Shown here in pieces: positions 1 to 5,916 of a stretch of 6,008 bases of DNA; the stretch's first letter is position 1, and each line of letters begins with the position of its first letter. The notes under the pieces were generated by a model that made no database searches, was not told the DNA's origin, and saw only the letters and a list, made by a program, of their open reading frames with translations. Made by a program: the position numbers and the translations under genes. The stretch lies in NCBI GenBank assembly GCA_030640725.1, contig DAOWIV010000264.1, forward strand, positions 1 to 6,008, read 5' to 3'. The DNA comes from Methanosarcinales archaeon (lineage in GTDB: Archaea > Halobacteriota > Methanosarcinia > Methanosarcinales > Methanogasteraceae).

Positions 1-13
1 ACTTATGTTTTTC

Positions 14-73
14 GGTTTATTTTTGAATATGGAGTTGAAACATAGGTTTGTTTTTGATTTGGAGATACAACAC
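14..73. repeat. Degenerate direct repeat, about 30-bp period, two units
   Basis: Two adjacent units (14-43 and 44-73) share the pattern GGTTT(A/G)TTTTTGA, then a short AT stretch, then GGAG, then a tail ending in (A/C)AACA. The TTTTTGA blocks are 31 bp apart and the GGAG blocks 30 bp apart, so one unit carries a 1-bp indel. There is no unique spacer between the units, so this is not CRISPR-like. The array may continue to the left of the window. A plus-strand frame is open from position 2 to a TAG at 80-82, and a minus-strand frame is also open through the repeat. Both are short and of repetitive composition, so I do not call a gene. The stretch 74-200 shows only GC-rich short palindromes. Confidence 0.5.
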
Positions 74-200
74 GTGCTTTAGGGAGGCGCATCTTCTGCA
101 ACGCAGGGTCTTCTGTAACCCCAGATGGCGTGACACCCCCTAATCCGCCGGCGGGTGTGCGGATACACTGATACACCATCCGGATGTTACCATCTATATA

Positions 201-1274
201 TCACCCGGAATTCAGCATCTCCGGGAGCAGGAAGACTCCCTCGTTCGTCCGGACCACACGCACCTCGCTTCTGGATTCTTCATGAAAGAAAACTGGTTTT
301 TTTAAGAGAATTGTCTCATAAGTTTCCGGATCAAGGATCTGAACCGTGTCACCCTCGATTGCCACCAGCACAGTCATCGTGGCATCATTCCGGCTTCCGA
401 TTTTCACAGCGGGCGCATCCATGCCCGCGCCCAATGAAACTTTGTGCCCATCGATTAGATCGGTGCCGTGTATCTGCTTATCCTGATGCGCGACCTCGAT
501 CACCAGGTCCCGTATGGCTATGATATCACCACGTATGAACTCAGGAAGTCGCATGGCGCAGGTGATCCGGTATAAGTCCTCGCCATCTTTCCTGCCGACC
601 AGCGATGGTGATGTGGTGTATGATCCGCCAAGTTCCCTGATGATTGCGCGGCAGACCTGCTTGCATGACGTGGCTGATCCGATATACAGGTCAACCCCTT
701 CTTTAAGCTCTTCGACCTTGGAAATGAAGGCAAAACGATCTCCTTTTTCCGTAAGTTTCTTAAGCAGATGATCAGCCAGCTCTATGCACCGATCCACCTC
801 TTTTTCGCTTATGATGCGGTTACTTGCTCGCAATTGCACAATTCCCGCGTAATAGCCTCCAGCGATCCTGCTGCATGTATCACAGGTCTCGTTCTTGATC
901 CGTATCTCAACATCCGCCGTGGCAGTCGCATTGAGACCGCTTACAACCGCACTCACAGTGATATGCGCCAGAAATCTCGATTGATCGATCTCTTCTTCAG
1001 AAATATCAAGTTCTTCATGCTTTGCGTCAGGATGCAGCATTATTGATCCGGTTATTTCGTGAAAAAGCACCTCTCGTCGGTCAGTCTCACGGACCCATTT
1101 TCCGGCAGTGAAGTGTGCCCCGCAGACCGGGCATACACGGATCTTTATGACAGAAGGGCACTTGATAAGCGTAATATTACTCAAAAAACACTCTCTGCAT
1201 CGGTCGTTATATAATTCGCTGGTCTCTTTGCCGCATTCCGGGCAGAAGAGTGTGCGTGCTGGGCGCGAGGTCAT
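201..1274 (-). CDS. nmd3: Archaeal NMD3 homologue, zinc-binding large-subunit ribosome factor
   Basis: Encodes 357 residues resembling the archaeal members of the NMD3 family. Eukaryotic NMD3 is the adaptor that carries pre-60S subunits out of the nucleus. Archaea have no nucleus, so here a role in large-subunit assembly or quality control is inferred. The N-terminus has paired zinc-knuckle cysteines: C11/C14 with C26/C29, then C48/C51 in a CPVCG context followed by GKWV. A later pair C131/C134 precedes GGYYAGIVQLR, the family's recognisable core (about 131-150). The C-terminal half (about 220-357) holds the beta-rich segments expected for the SH3/OB-like part. I chose the ATG at 1274 because it begins just before FCPECG. 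The frame stays open to an ATG at 1349, but that would overlap the divergent drg start and adds 25 residues without family character. No Shine-Dalgarno is seen. The stop is TGA at 201-203. Confidence 0.9.
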   Translation of the reverse strand: MTSRPARTLFCPECGKETSELYNDRCRECFLSNITLIKCPSVIKIRVCPVCGAHFTAGKWVRETDRREVLFHEITGSIMLHPDAKHEELDISEEEIDQSRFLAHITVSAVVSGLNATATADVEIRIKNETCDTCSRIAGGYYAGIVQLRASNRIISEKEVDRCIELADHLLKKLTEKGDRFAFISKVEELKEGVDLYIGSATSCKQVCRAIIRELGGSYTTSPSLVGRKDGEDLYRITCAMRLPEFIRGDIIAIRDLVIEVAHQDKQIHGTDLIDGHKVSLGAGMDAPAVKIGSRNDATMTVLVAIEGDTVQILDPETYETILLKKPVFFHEESRSEVRVVRTNEGVFLLPEMLNSG

Positions 1275-1342
1275 TACTTTCGTATATGGACAGTGGTACC
1301 ATAAACCCTTATCCACGTACCGGCTAAATAATCGATCATACA
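1275..1342. promoter_or_regulatory. Divergent promoter region between nmd3 and drg
   Basis: This 68-bp gap must carry the promoters of both flanking genes. On the minus strand, ATTATTTA (1325-1332) is a candidate TATA box that would place an nmd3 transcript start near 1301, with a leader of about 27 nt. On the plus strand the only candidate is GTATATGG (1282-1289), which would give a drg start near 1311 and a leader of about 32 nt. Neither is a strong consensus. No Shine-Dalgarno precedes either ATG. The two promoters would overlap, so the genes may be regulated jointly. Confidence 0.35.
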
Positions 1343-2434
1343 ATGGCAACCGAAGACGACATCCAGCGTATAGAGGACGAGATCAGGAAAACCCCGTACA
1401 ATAAGGCGACGTCCCACCATATCGGGAGGCTCAAGGCGAAGCTTGCCAGATATCGGGATGAGATACAGAAGCGCATATCATCAAAATCAGGCGGCGAGGG
1501 ATACAGTATAAAGAAATCGGGGCACGCCACCATTGTGATGGTTGGGTTCCCATCGGTCGGTAAATCGACGCTATTAAACGCGCTTACCGGCGCCAACGCA
1601 GCGGTGGCTGCTTATGAGTTCACCACGCTCGATGTGATTCCTGGCACGCTTGAATATCGCGGGGCACGCATACAGTTTCTTGATGTTCCCGGACTCATCA
1701 GGGGTGCGTCGATCGGACGCGGGCGTGGCAGGGAGGTGATCTCGGTGATACGGAATGCTGACATGGTCCTGATCATTGTGGATGTGTTCCAGCCACACCA
1801 GTATAATGTGCTCTTAAAGGAGCTGTATGACGCCGGAATCCGGATCAATACAGAGCCTCCAAAAGTTGTTGTCCACAAAGACATCAAAGACGGAATCAGG
1901 GTGAACAGCACCGTTGATACCGATCTTGATAAGAAAACAATTCAGTCTGTGCTGTCAGAATATAAAATACACAATGCAAACGTAATCATACGACAAAACA
2001 TAACCGTCGATGAACTTATCGATGTTATTACTGGAAATTGTAGGTATATTAAAGCCATAACCGTCCTGAACAAGATCGATCTGGCTGATCCGCAGGTGCT
2101 GGCAGAGTGTGAAGCGCGGTTTCCTGATGCGGTTGCGATCTCGGCGGACGAAGACACAAATCTCGCGGAGTTAAAGGAGCGGATATATACTGACCTTGGG
2201 TTCATGCGCATCTATCTGAAGCCGCAGGGGCAGCCCCCTGACATGGACGAGCCGATGATCATGAAGAGTGGCGCGCGCATCGTTGATGTCTGCGCCACCA
2301 TCCACCGTGACTTTGTGAGAAAGTTTCGGTATGCGCAGGTCTGGGGCGGATCAGCAAAACATGCGGGACAGCATGTGGGTTTATCACACGCCTTATTTGA
2401 CGAGGATGTGGTGAGTGTGCTTGTGCGCAAGTAA
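1343..2434 (+). CDS. drg: DRG/Rbg-family GTP-binding protein with TGS domain
   Basis: Encodes 363 residues, the usual length for archaeal DRG (developmentally regulated GTP-binding protein) in the Obg-HflX superfamily. These GTPases bind ribosomes; in eukaryotes DRG1/Rbg1 acts on translation elongation with a DFRP partner. Visible order: N-terminal helical segment (about 1-45) containing the family stretch NKATSHHIGRLKAKLARYR; G1 GFPSVGKS (68-75); G2 threonines T94/T95; G3 DVPG (114-117) followed by LIRGASIGRGRGREV, the glycine-rich switch typical of DRG; an insertion (about 165-225) matching the expected S5D2L-type insert between G3 and G4; G4 NKID (243-246); G5 SA (267-268); TGS domain (about 287-363) with IYLKPQG near its start and VWGGSAKHAGQHVG near its end. 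All GTPase motifs are intact. The gene is divergent from nmd3. Its TAA stop touches a hairpin repeat whose T6 run could help end transcription. Confidence 0.93.
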   Translation: MATEDDIQRIEDEIRKTPYNKATSHHIGRLKAKLARYRDEIQKRISSKSGGEGYSIKKSGHATIVMVGFPSVGKSTLLNALTGANAAVAAYEFTTLDVIPGTLEYRGARIQFLDVPGLIRGASIGRGRGREVISVIRNADMVLIIVDVFQPHQYNVLLKELYDAGIRINTEPPKVVVHKDIKDGIRVNSTVDTDLDKKTIQSVLSEYKIHNANVIIRQNITVDELIDVITGNCRYIKAITVLNKIDLADPQVLAECEARFPDAVAISADEDTNLAELKERIYTDLGFMRIYLKPQGQPPDMDEPMIMKSGARIVDVCATIHRDFVRKFRYAQVWGGSAKHAGQHVGLSHALFDEDVVSVLVRK

Positions 2435-2645
2435 AACGATTTTTTCACAAAAAATCGAGTAAAAACTGCCCTTCGGGTGGGGGATGGCGATATGCTTCGT
2501 CGTACGATTTTTTCACAAAAAATCGAGTGAAGAATGCCCTTCCGGGTCGGAGACCAGTTTTTGATCAAACTTTTGTGAAAAGTTTGGTGAAAAGTTTGCG
2601 AGTAAGAAATACCCTTTTGGGGGCTGGCGATATACTTTTTCGTAA
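2434..2645. repeat. Three tandem hairpin-bearing repeat units (A, B, C)
   Basis: Three diverged copies of one unit lie head to tail after drg: A from 2434, B from 2504, C from 2566. Each begins with a 9-bp perfect inverted repeat around a 3-nt loop. The arms are cgatttttt / aaaaaatcg with loop cac in A (2437-2457) and B (2505-2525), and caaactttt / aaaagtttg with loop gtg in C (2566-2586). In C the 3' arm plus its gtg is duplicated (2587-2598). Each then has CGAGT, an A-rich stretch and a small CCC-loop-GGG hairpin starting at 2469, 2537 and 2612. A and C end in a shared tail, TGGCGATAT...CTT..TCGTA; B lacks it. There is no credible coding frame. It resembles REP-like intergenic repeats, but I cannot assign a named family. 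Confidence 0.8.
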
Positions 2646-2690
2646 ATAAAAATGATGCGTAGAGTGACCAGACGTTATGGGGTATATGTC

Positions 2691-2730
2691 ATAAAAAAAG
2701 CCAAACCGAGATCGCTTTCATCTCGGTTTA
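2691..2730 (-). terminator. Hairpin plus T-tract terminator of the lipoprotein operon
   Basis: A perfect 10-bp stem (arms aaaccgagat at 2703-2712 and atctcggttt at 2720-2729, loop 7 nt) is followed on the minus strand by GGC and then seven T residues (complement of 2693-2699). It lies about 50 bp beyond the stop of the second lipoprotein gene, in the right orientation. Archaeal termination mainly needs the T-run; the stem makes this resemble a bacterial intrinsic terminator. The plus strand has no T-tract after the stem, so it looks one-directional. Apart from this element and the repeat array, 2646-2690 and 2731-2777 show nothing recognisable. Confidence 0.65.
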
Positions 2731-2777
2731 CGTTGTTATGTCGGTGTCGTATGATGCTGTGCGCTGCGATCAGATGA

Positions 2778-3875
2778 TCAGATCGATTTCGCAATCTCTA
2801 TCATCGCTTCCCGATCGAGCGCACCTGCCAGCACAAAGTCGCATTCGCCATCATCCCATTTCAACAACCATTGCAACACCCGGGTTTCGCCCACCCTTGC
2901 CCGGAACGTCGTTATGGTGCAATCACGCCCATTGATCCGGACGGTCTCGACGCCCTCTGGCACCGGTCGCTTTGTAGACTCGTTGTACGGGCTTTCGATC
3001 AGTTGGATGGTTGTGAGCTGGGCGGATATCGGGTCTTCTTCGGTTGCGTTGGTGTATGTGATGATCACGCCTTTATCAGATTCCCAAATAGGGACTGCCA
3101 TGATTATTATATCCGTCTCGTAGCCCGGCGGCAGGTGATCTGGCTCCTTGATCTCAAATGTTACCTCTGCCTGCGCCTCCTCAAGAGTCATCTCCTGTGG
3201 AGCGGTCGCGCGGTCCATCGATTCGACGGTTGCGCCTTCCGGAACCTCGAATTCGAATGTGCTGTCAGGGATGTCTATATCGAGTTGCACGTCCCTGTAC
3301 TCCATTTGCATGACCACTTCACCGTTCTGGTTCTGCGTTGCCTCCTTAAGAAGCATCCATGTCGCTCTGTCGAACCATAATCTCATCGATACCTCAAACA
3401 CGTCCACGTCCTTCTGAGTTGCCGTGACGACGTAACACGCGCGTCCGTCAGCGACCGCTCTTCCCTGCGCTTCGATGGTGCATGTATCCAGCAGCCCCTC
3501 GATGAACATGCCATTTAAGGATTCATTCATCCGGGCATCCGCAGGGACTGCTCCCGCCCAGACAGTATTGCTTGCCGGATCATACATCCATGTATACGTG
3601 CCGTTTGAGACCTCTAACTTACCAGCAAACTCGGCAGGTTCCTTGTATTCCATCCGGATCATGCCCGGGGTTTTGTAGGCAAAATCGATAACTACAGTCT
3701 CATTGAGCATCGTGTCTGCCCAGACCATGGTGTAGGTGCATTCCTGCACATCGTTCTTGTGTTCCCGCATCTGCTCTACGATCTGTTCGGAGGTGAGTTC
3801 ATCACTGACGCATCCTGCCATCAGAAGCGAGATGCCTGCGATCACAATCAGTAATATGTCGGTTCTTTTCACCAT
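2778..3875 (-). CDS. LolA-like/DUF4367-like lipoprotein, second paralogue
   Basis: Encodes 365 residues. The N-terminus MVKRTDILLIVIAGISLLMAGC is a lipoprotein signal with the lipid-modified cysteine at C22, so the protein is probably anchored on the outer face of the membrane. Residues about 28-215 resemble the LolA-like (outer-membrane lipoprotein-sorting) fold, with FAYKTPGMIRMEYKEPAE and SNGTYTWMYDPASNTV. Residues about 240-365 match the DUF4367 pattern: PDHLPPGY, a central YTN, and a C-terminal LAGALDREAMIEIAKSI. Cysteine pairs C132/C147 and C319/C345 are shared with the upstream paralogue and could form disulfides; C46 is unique to this copy. The ATG at 3875 overlaps the upstream TGA by one base (TGATG), which indicates translational coupling. 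An in-frame ATG at 3941 would lie within the upstream gene and spoil the signal peptide. The ligand or client is unknown; archaea of this type lack the bacterial Lol pathway, so a Lol function should not be assumed. Confidence 0.85.
   Translation of the reverse strand: MVKRTDILLIVIAGISLLMAGCVSDELTSEQIVEQMREHKNDVQECTYTMVWADTMLNETVVIDFAYKTPGMIRMEYKEPAEFAGKLEVSNGTYTWMYDPASNTVWAGAVPADARMNESLNGMFIEGLLDTCTIEAQGRAVADGRACYVVTATQKDVDVFEVSMRLWFDRATWMLLKEATQNQNGEVVMQMEYRDVQLDIDIPDSTFEFEVPEGATVESMDRATAPQEMTLEEAQAEVTFEIKEPDHLPPGYETDIIIMAVPIWESDKGVIITYTNATEEDPISAQLTTIQLIESPYNESTKRPVPEGVETVRINGRDCTITTFRARVGETRVLQWLLKWDDGECDFVLAGALDREAMIEIAKSI
3130..3272. repeat. Near-identical block shared with 4218-4360 (lipoprotein paralogues)
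   Basis: Positions 3130-3272 match 4218-4360 with a single mismatch (C3240 against T4328), including 110 identical bases in a row (3130-3239 against 4218-4327). Flanking parts of the same two genes differ much more often, at both synonymous and non-synonymous sites. The block encodes the end of the LolA-like domain, the linker and the start of the DUF4367-like domain. The uneven divergence suggests recent gene conversion on top of an older tandem duplication. Confidence 0.75.
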
Positions 3876-4957
3876 CAGATCGATTCCGCAATCCGGATTA
3901 TCTCTTCCTGATCGAGCGCGCCTGCCAGCATAAAGTCGCATTCACCGTCATCCCATTGCAGCACCCGGGTCTCGCCCATCATTCCCTGCATCGTCGTTAT
4001 GGTGCAGTCATGCCCGTTGATCAGGACAGTCTCGACATCGCCGCCCTCTGGCACCGGTCGCTCTGTAGACTCATTGTATGCGCTTTCGATCAGTTGGATG
4101 GTCGTGAGCTGGGCTGACAACAGGTCTTCTTCGGTTGCGTTGGTGTATGTGATGATCACGCCTTTGTCAGGCTCCGAAACAGGGACGGTCATGATTATAT
4201 CCATCTCGTAGCCCGGTGGCAGGTGATCTGGCTCCTTGATCTCAAATGTTACCTCTGCCTGCGCCTCCTCAAGAGTCATCTCCTGTGGAGCGGTCGCGCG
4301 GTCCATCGATTCGACGGTTGCGCCTTCTGGAACCTCGAATTCGAATGTGCTGTCAGGGATATCCGCATCGAGTTGCACGTCCCTGTACTCCATTCGCATG
4401 ACCAGTTCGCCGTTCTGCGAGGTGTCCATCTTAAGCAGCATCCATGTCGCTCTGTCGAACCATAATCTCATAGACGTTGCAAACATGCCCGCTTCCTTCG
4501 GAGTCGCTGTGATAACATAACACGCGCGCCCGTCGATGACCGCTTTTCCCTGCGGTTCGATGGTGCAAGTGTTCAGCATTTCCTCGATGAACCTAGCATT
4601 TAAGGTTTCATCCATCTGAGTATCCGCGGGGACTGCTGCCGTCCTGACAGTATTGCTTGCCGGATCATACATCCATGTATATGTGCCGTTTGAGACCTGC
4701 AACTGACCCGCGACCTCGGCAGGTTCCTTATATTCCATCCGGATCCTGCCGGGATTCTTGTAGGCAAGATCGACGATCATGGTCTCGTTGCTCATCATGT
4801 CGGTCATGACCAGGGTGTAGGTGTATTCCTGCACATCGTTCCTGTGTTCTCGCATCTGCTCTACGATCTGTTCTGATGTGAGTTCATCGCTGACGCATCC
4901 CGCCATCAGAAGCGAGATGCCTGCGATTGCAATCAGTAATATGCTTGTTCTTTTCAT
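3875..4957 (-). CDS. LolA-like/DUF4367-like lipoprotein, first paralogue
   Basis: Encodes 360 residues with the same plan as its downstream neighbour. The signal MKRTSILLIAIAGISLLMAGC has lipid-anchor cysteine C21. A LolA-like domain (about 27-213) carries LAYKNPGRIRMEYKEPAE and TYTWMYDPASNTV. A DUF4367-like domain (about 238-360) runs from PDHLPPGY to LAGALDQEEIIRIAESI. Cysteines C131/C146 and C318/C340 are conserved between the two copies. Residues 199-251 are identical to the neighbour, while other parts are clearly diverged. The ATG at 4957 is chosen over the upstream in-frame ATG at 5014 because it gives a clean signal peptide and because a TATA box lies 27 bp before it, fitting a leaderless transcript. 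It is the first gene of a two-gene operon. Function beyond a surface-anchored lipoprotein is not known; binding of a hydrophobic ligand is a guess from the fold. Confidence 0.86.
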   Translation of the reverse strand: MKRTSILLIAIAGISLLMAGCVSDELTSEQIVEQMREHRNDVQEYTYTLVMTDMMSNETMIVDLAYKNPGRIRMEYKEPAEVAGQLQVSNGTYTWMYDPASNTVRTAAVPADTQMDETLNARFIEEMLNTCTIEPQGKAVIDGRACYVITATPKEAGMFATSMRLWFDRATWMLLKMDTSQNGELVMRMEYRDVQLDADIPDSTFEFEVPEGATVESMDRATAPQEMTLEEAQAEVTFEIKEPDHLPPGYEMDIIMTVPVSEPDKGVIITYTNATEEDLLSAQLTTIQLIESAYNESTERPVPEGGDVETVLINGHDCTITTMQGMMGETRVLQWDDGECDFMLAGALDQEEIIRIAESI

Positions 4958-4980
4958 CAGTAGAACTGTTTGACCGGTGT

Positions 4981-4988
4981 TTAATAAA
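4981..4988 (-). promoter_or_regulatory. TATA box for the lipoprotein operon, leaderless start
   Basis: The minus strand reads TTTATTAA, a good archaeal TATA box, centred about 27 bp before the A of the ATG at 4957. That spacing puts the transcription start at or next to the start codon, so the message is probably leaderless; no Shine-Dalgarno is present. The rest of the gap up to 5188 shows only short GC-rich palindromes, such as cccgg / ccggg at 5079-5092. Confidence 0.6.
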
Positions 4989-5188
4989 GTTGCGCATCGG
5001 GGCAGGGTCGTCACATCCTCCCGGGCGGATCGAGGTGCCCTGTTTTTCCGGAGTACGTGTTTAACCGCTCATTCCTGCCCCGGGCATCCGGGATGATCTA
5101 AGATGATCCGGGGGGTGGACGCGTGCAGCACTAAAATACATGCACACATTTCAGGAACAACCTTCCAAAGGACTCCAGCCCACATCAA

Positions 5189-5791
5189 TCACATTCTAAA
5201 GTACCCAAACAGGTCATCTCGCCCGATCCTGTGCAAACCGTCCCGCAGAAGGGTGGTGAGTGCTGCCACGTCCCCTTTCTTCGCAGAGACTGGTGCCACC
5301 GTATCGAGCCACTGTCTCCACGGCGGCAGGAGATCGAACCGTTCCACGATCTGATCAAGATTATGGTCGCGGTCTTTTACCAGATCCGTCTTGTTTGCCG
5401 CAATGACTATATTCATATCAAGATCGCATAAGAATTCAAACATCTCGATATCAACAGGTATCTCGCCGCGTGCCTGCCATCTGTCCACGATCTCACAGAA
5501 CGCACTTGCATCAATCACCTGAACGGCGCAGACGATGCGGTCCTCGTTGTCTTCGATGTAATGGATGATCTGATCCTTTATGCGCTCCTGAATCGCATTT
5601 GGAATACCGTGCAGGAATCCATAACCCGGCAGATCGGTTATCAACAGATCTTTGAACGCTATGTGCGTGGGTTTTCTCGTGACCCCGGCAAGCCTCCCGG
5701 TCTTGACGCGCTTTCCGGTCAGTCTTCTGATAAGGGATGATTTCCCAACGTTCGACCTGCCAGCGAATATAATCTCGTGTGTAACATGCAT
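5189..5791 (-). CDS. engB: EngB (YihA/YsxC) family ribosome-biogenesis GTPase
   Basis: Encodes 200 residues, about the full family length. Bacterial EngB is a GTPase needed for assembly of the 50S subunit; archaeal members are presumed to act likewise. Motifs in order: G1 GRSNVGKSS (11-19), G2 threonine T38 in GVTRKPTHI, G3 DLPGYGF (53-59), G4 NKTD (133-136), G5 SAKKGD (169-174). GRSNVGKSS and DLPGYGF are diagnostic of EngB as opposed to Era or Der. The N-terminus starts almost directly at the first beta strand, without the extension seen in many bacterial members. The ATG at 5791 is the only good start: an in-frame TAA lies about 50 bp upstream. AAAGGAT (5797-5803, minus strand) is a weak ribosome-binding site. 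The gene has its own promoter and is separated by 231 bp from the lipoprotein operon on the same strand. Confidence 0.92.
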   Translation of the reverse strand: MHVTHEIIFAGRSNVGKSSLIRRLTGKRVKTGRLAGVTRKPTHIAFKDLLITDLPGYGFLHGIPNAIQERIKDQIIHYIEDNEDRIVCAVQVIDASAFCEIVDRWQARGEIPVDIEMFEFLCDLDMNIVIAANKTDLVKDRDHNLDQIVERFDLLPPWRQWLDTVAPVSAKKGDVAALTTLLRDGLHRIGRDDLFGYFRM

Positions 5792-5868
5792 TGTTGATCC
5801 TTTGGTGTATGGGTTCTGAAATGTTGAGTTAGCTGTCAGCGTTTAACTGAGTATCAGTCGTCACACAG

Positions 5869-5877
5869 ATATATAAA
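5869..5877 (-). promoter_or_regulatory. TATA box for engB
   Basis: The minus strand reads TTTATATAT, close to the archaeal TATA consensus. A start about 27 bp downstream (near 5846) gives a leader of roughly 55 nt, with the weak AAAGGAT site just before the ATG. Only 7 bp separate the box from the hairpin repeat at 5885-5916, so the repeat occupies the space immediately upstream of where the BRE and TFB would bind. Confidence 0.55.
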
Positions 5878-5884
5878 TTCTGTC

Positions 5885-5916
5885 AAACGATTTTTTCACA
5901 AAAAATCGAGTAAAAA
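5885..5916. repeat. Fourth, truncated copy of the hairpin repeat
   Basis: These 32 bp are identical to 2434-2465 and include the 9-bp inverted repeat with a cac loop (5888-5908) followed by GAGTAAAAA. Similarity ends at 5917, where unit A continues into its CCC-loop-GGG hairpin but this copy does not. The break coincides with the proposed insertion-sequence end, so the rest of the unit may have been displaced by insertion. Confidence 0.85.

Noticed and set aside
5..135. Short minus-strand frame through the left-edge repeat ending at a TAA near position 5
   Set aside because: An ATG start would give only about 29 residues, composed of repeat-derived sequence, with no promoter or ribosome-binding site.
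133..158. Stem acaccc / gggtgt downstream of nmd3
   Set aside because: The loop is 14 nt and no T-run follows on the minus strand, so there is no support for a terminator.
1275..1349. Longer nmd3 reading with 25 more N-terminal residues from an ATG at 1349
   Set aside because: It would overlap the drg start, consume the whole promoter gap, and the extra residues lack family character. The ATG at 1274 sits just before the first zinc knuckle.
2212..2568. Minus-strand open frame antisense to the end of drg and through repeat units A and B
   Set aside because: It is a shadow of drg plus translated hairpin repeat, with no independent coding signal.
2434..2645. CRISPR array
   Set aside because: Units are tandem, diverged and hairpin-based, with no constant-length unique spacers and no cas genes in the window.
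4999..5047. Stem gggca / tgccc with an inner atcc / ggat and TTTTT after it on the plus strand
   Set aside because: It looks like a plus-strand terminator, but there is no plus-strand gene upstream to end. The stem is short and the loop long, so chance is likely.
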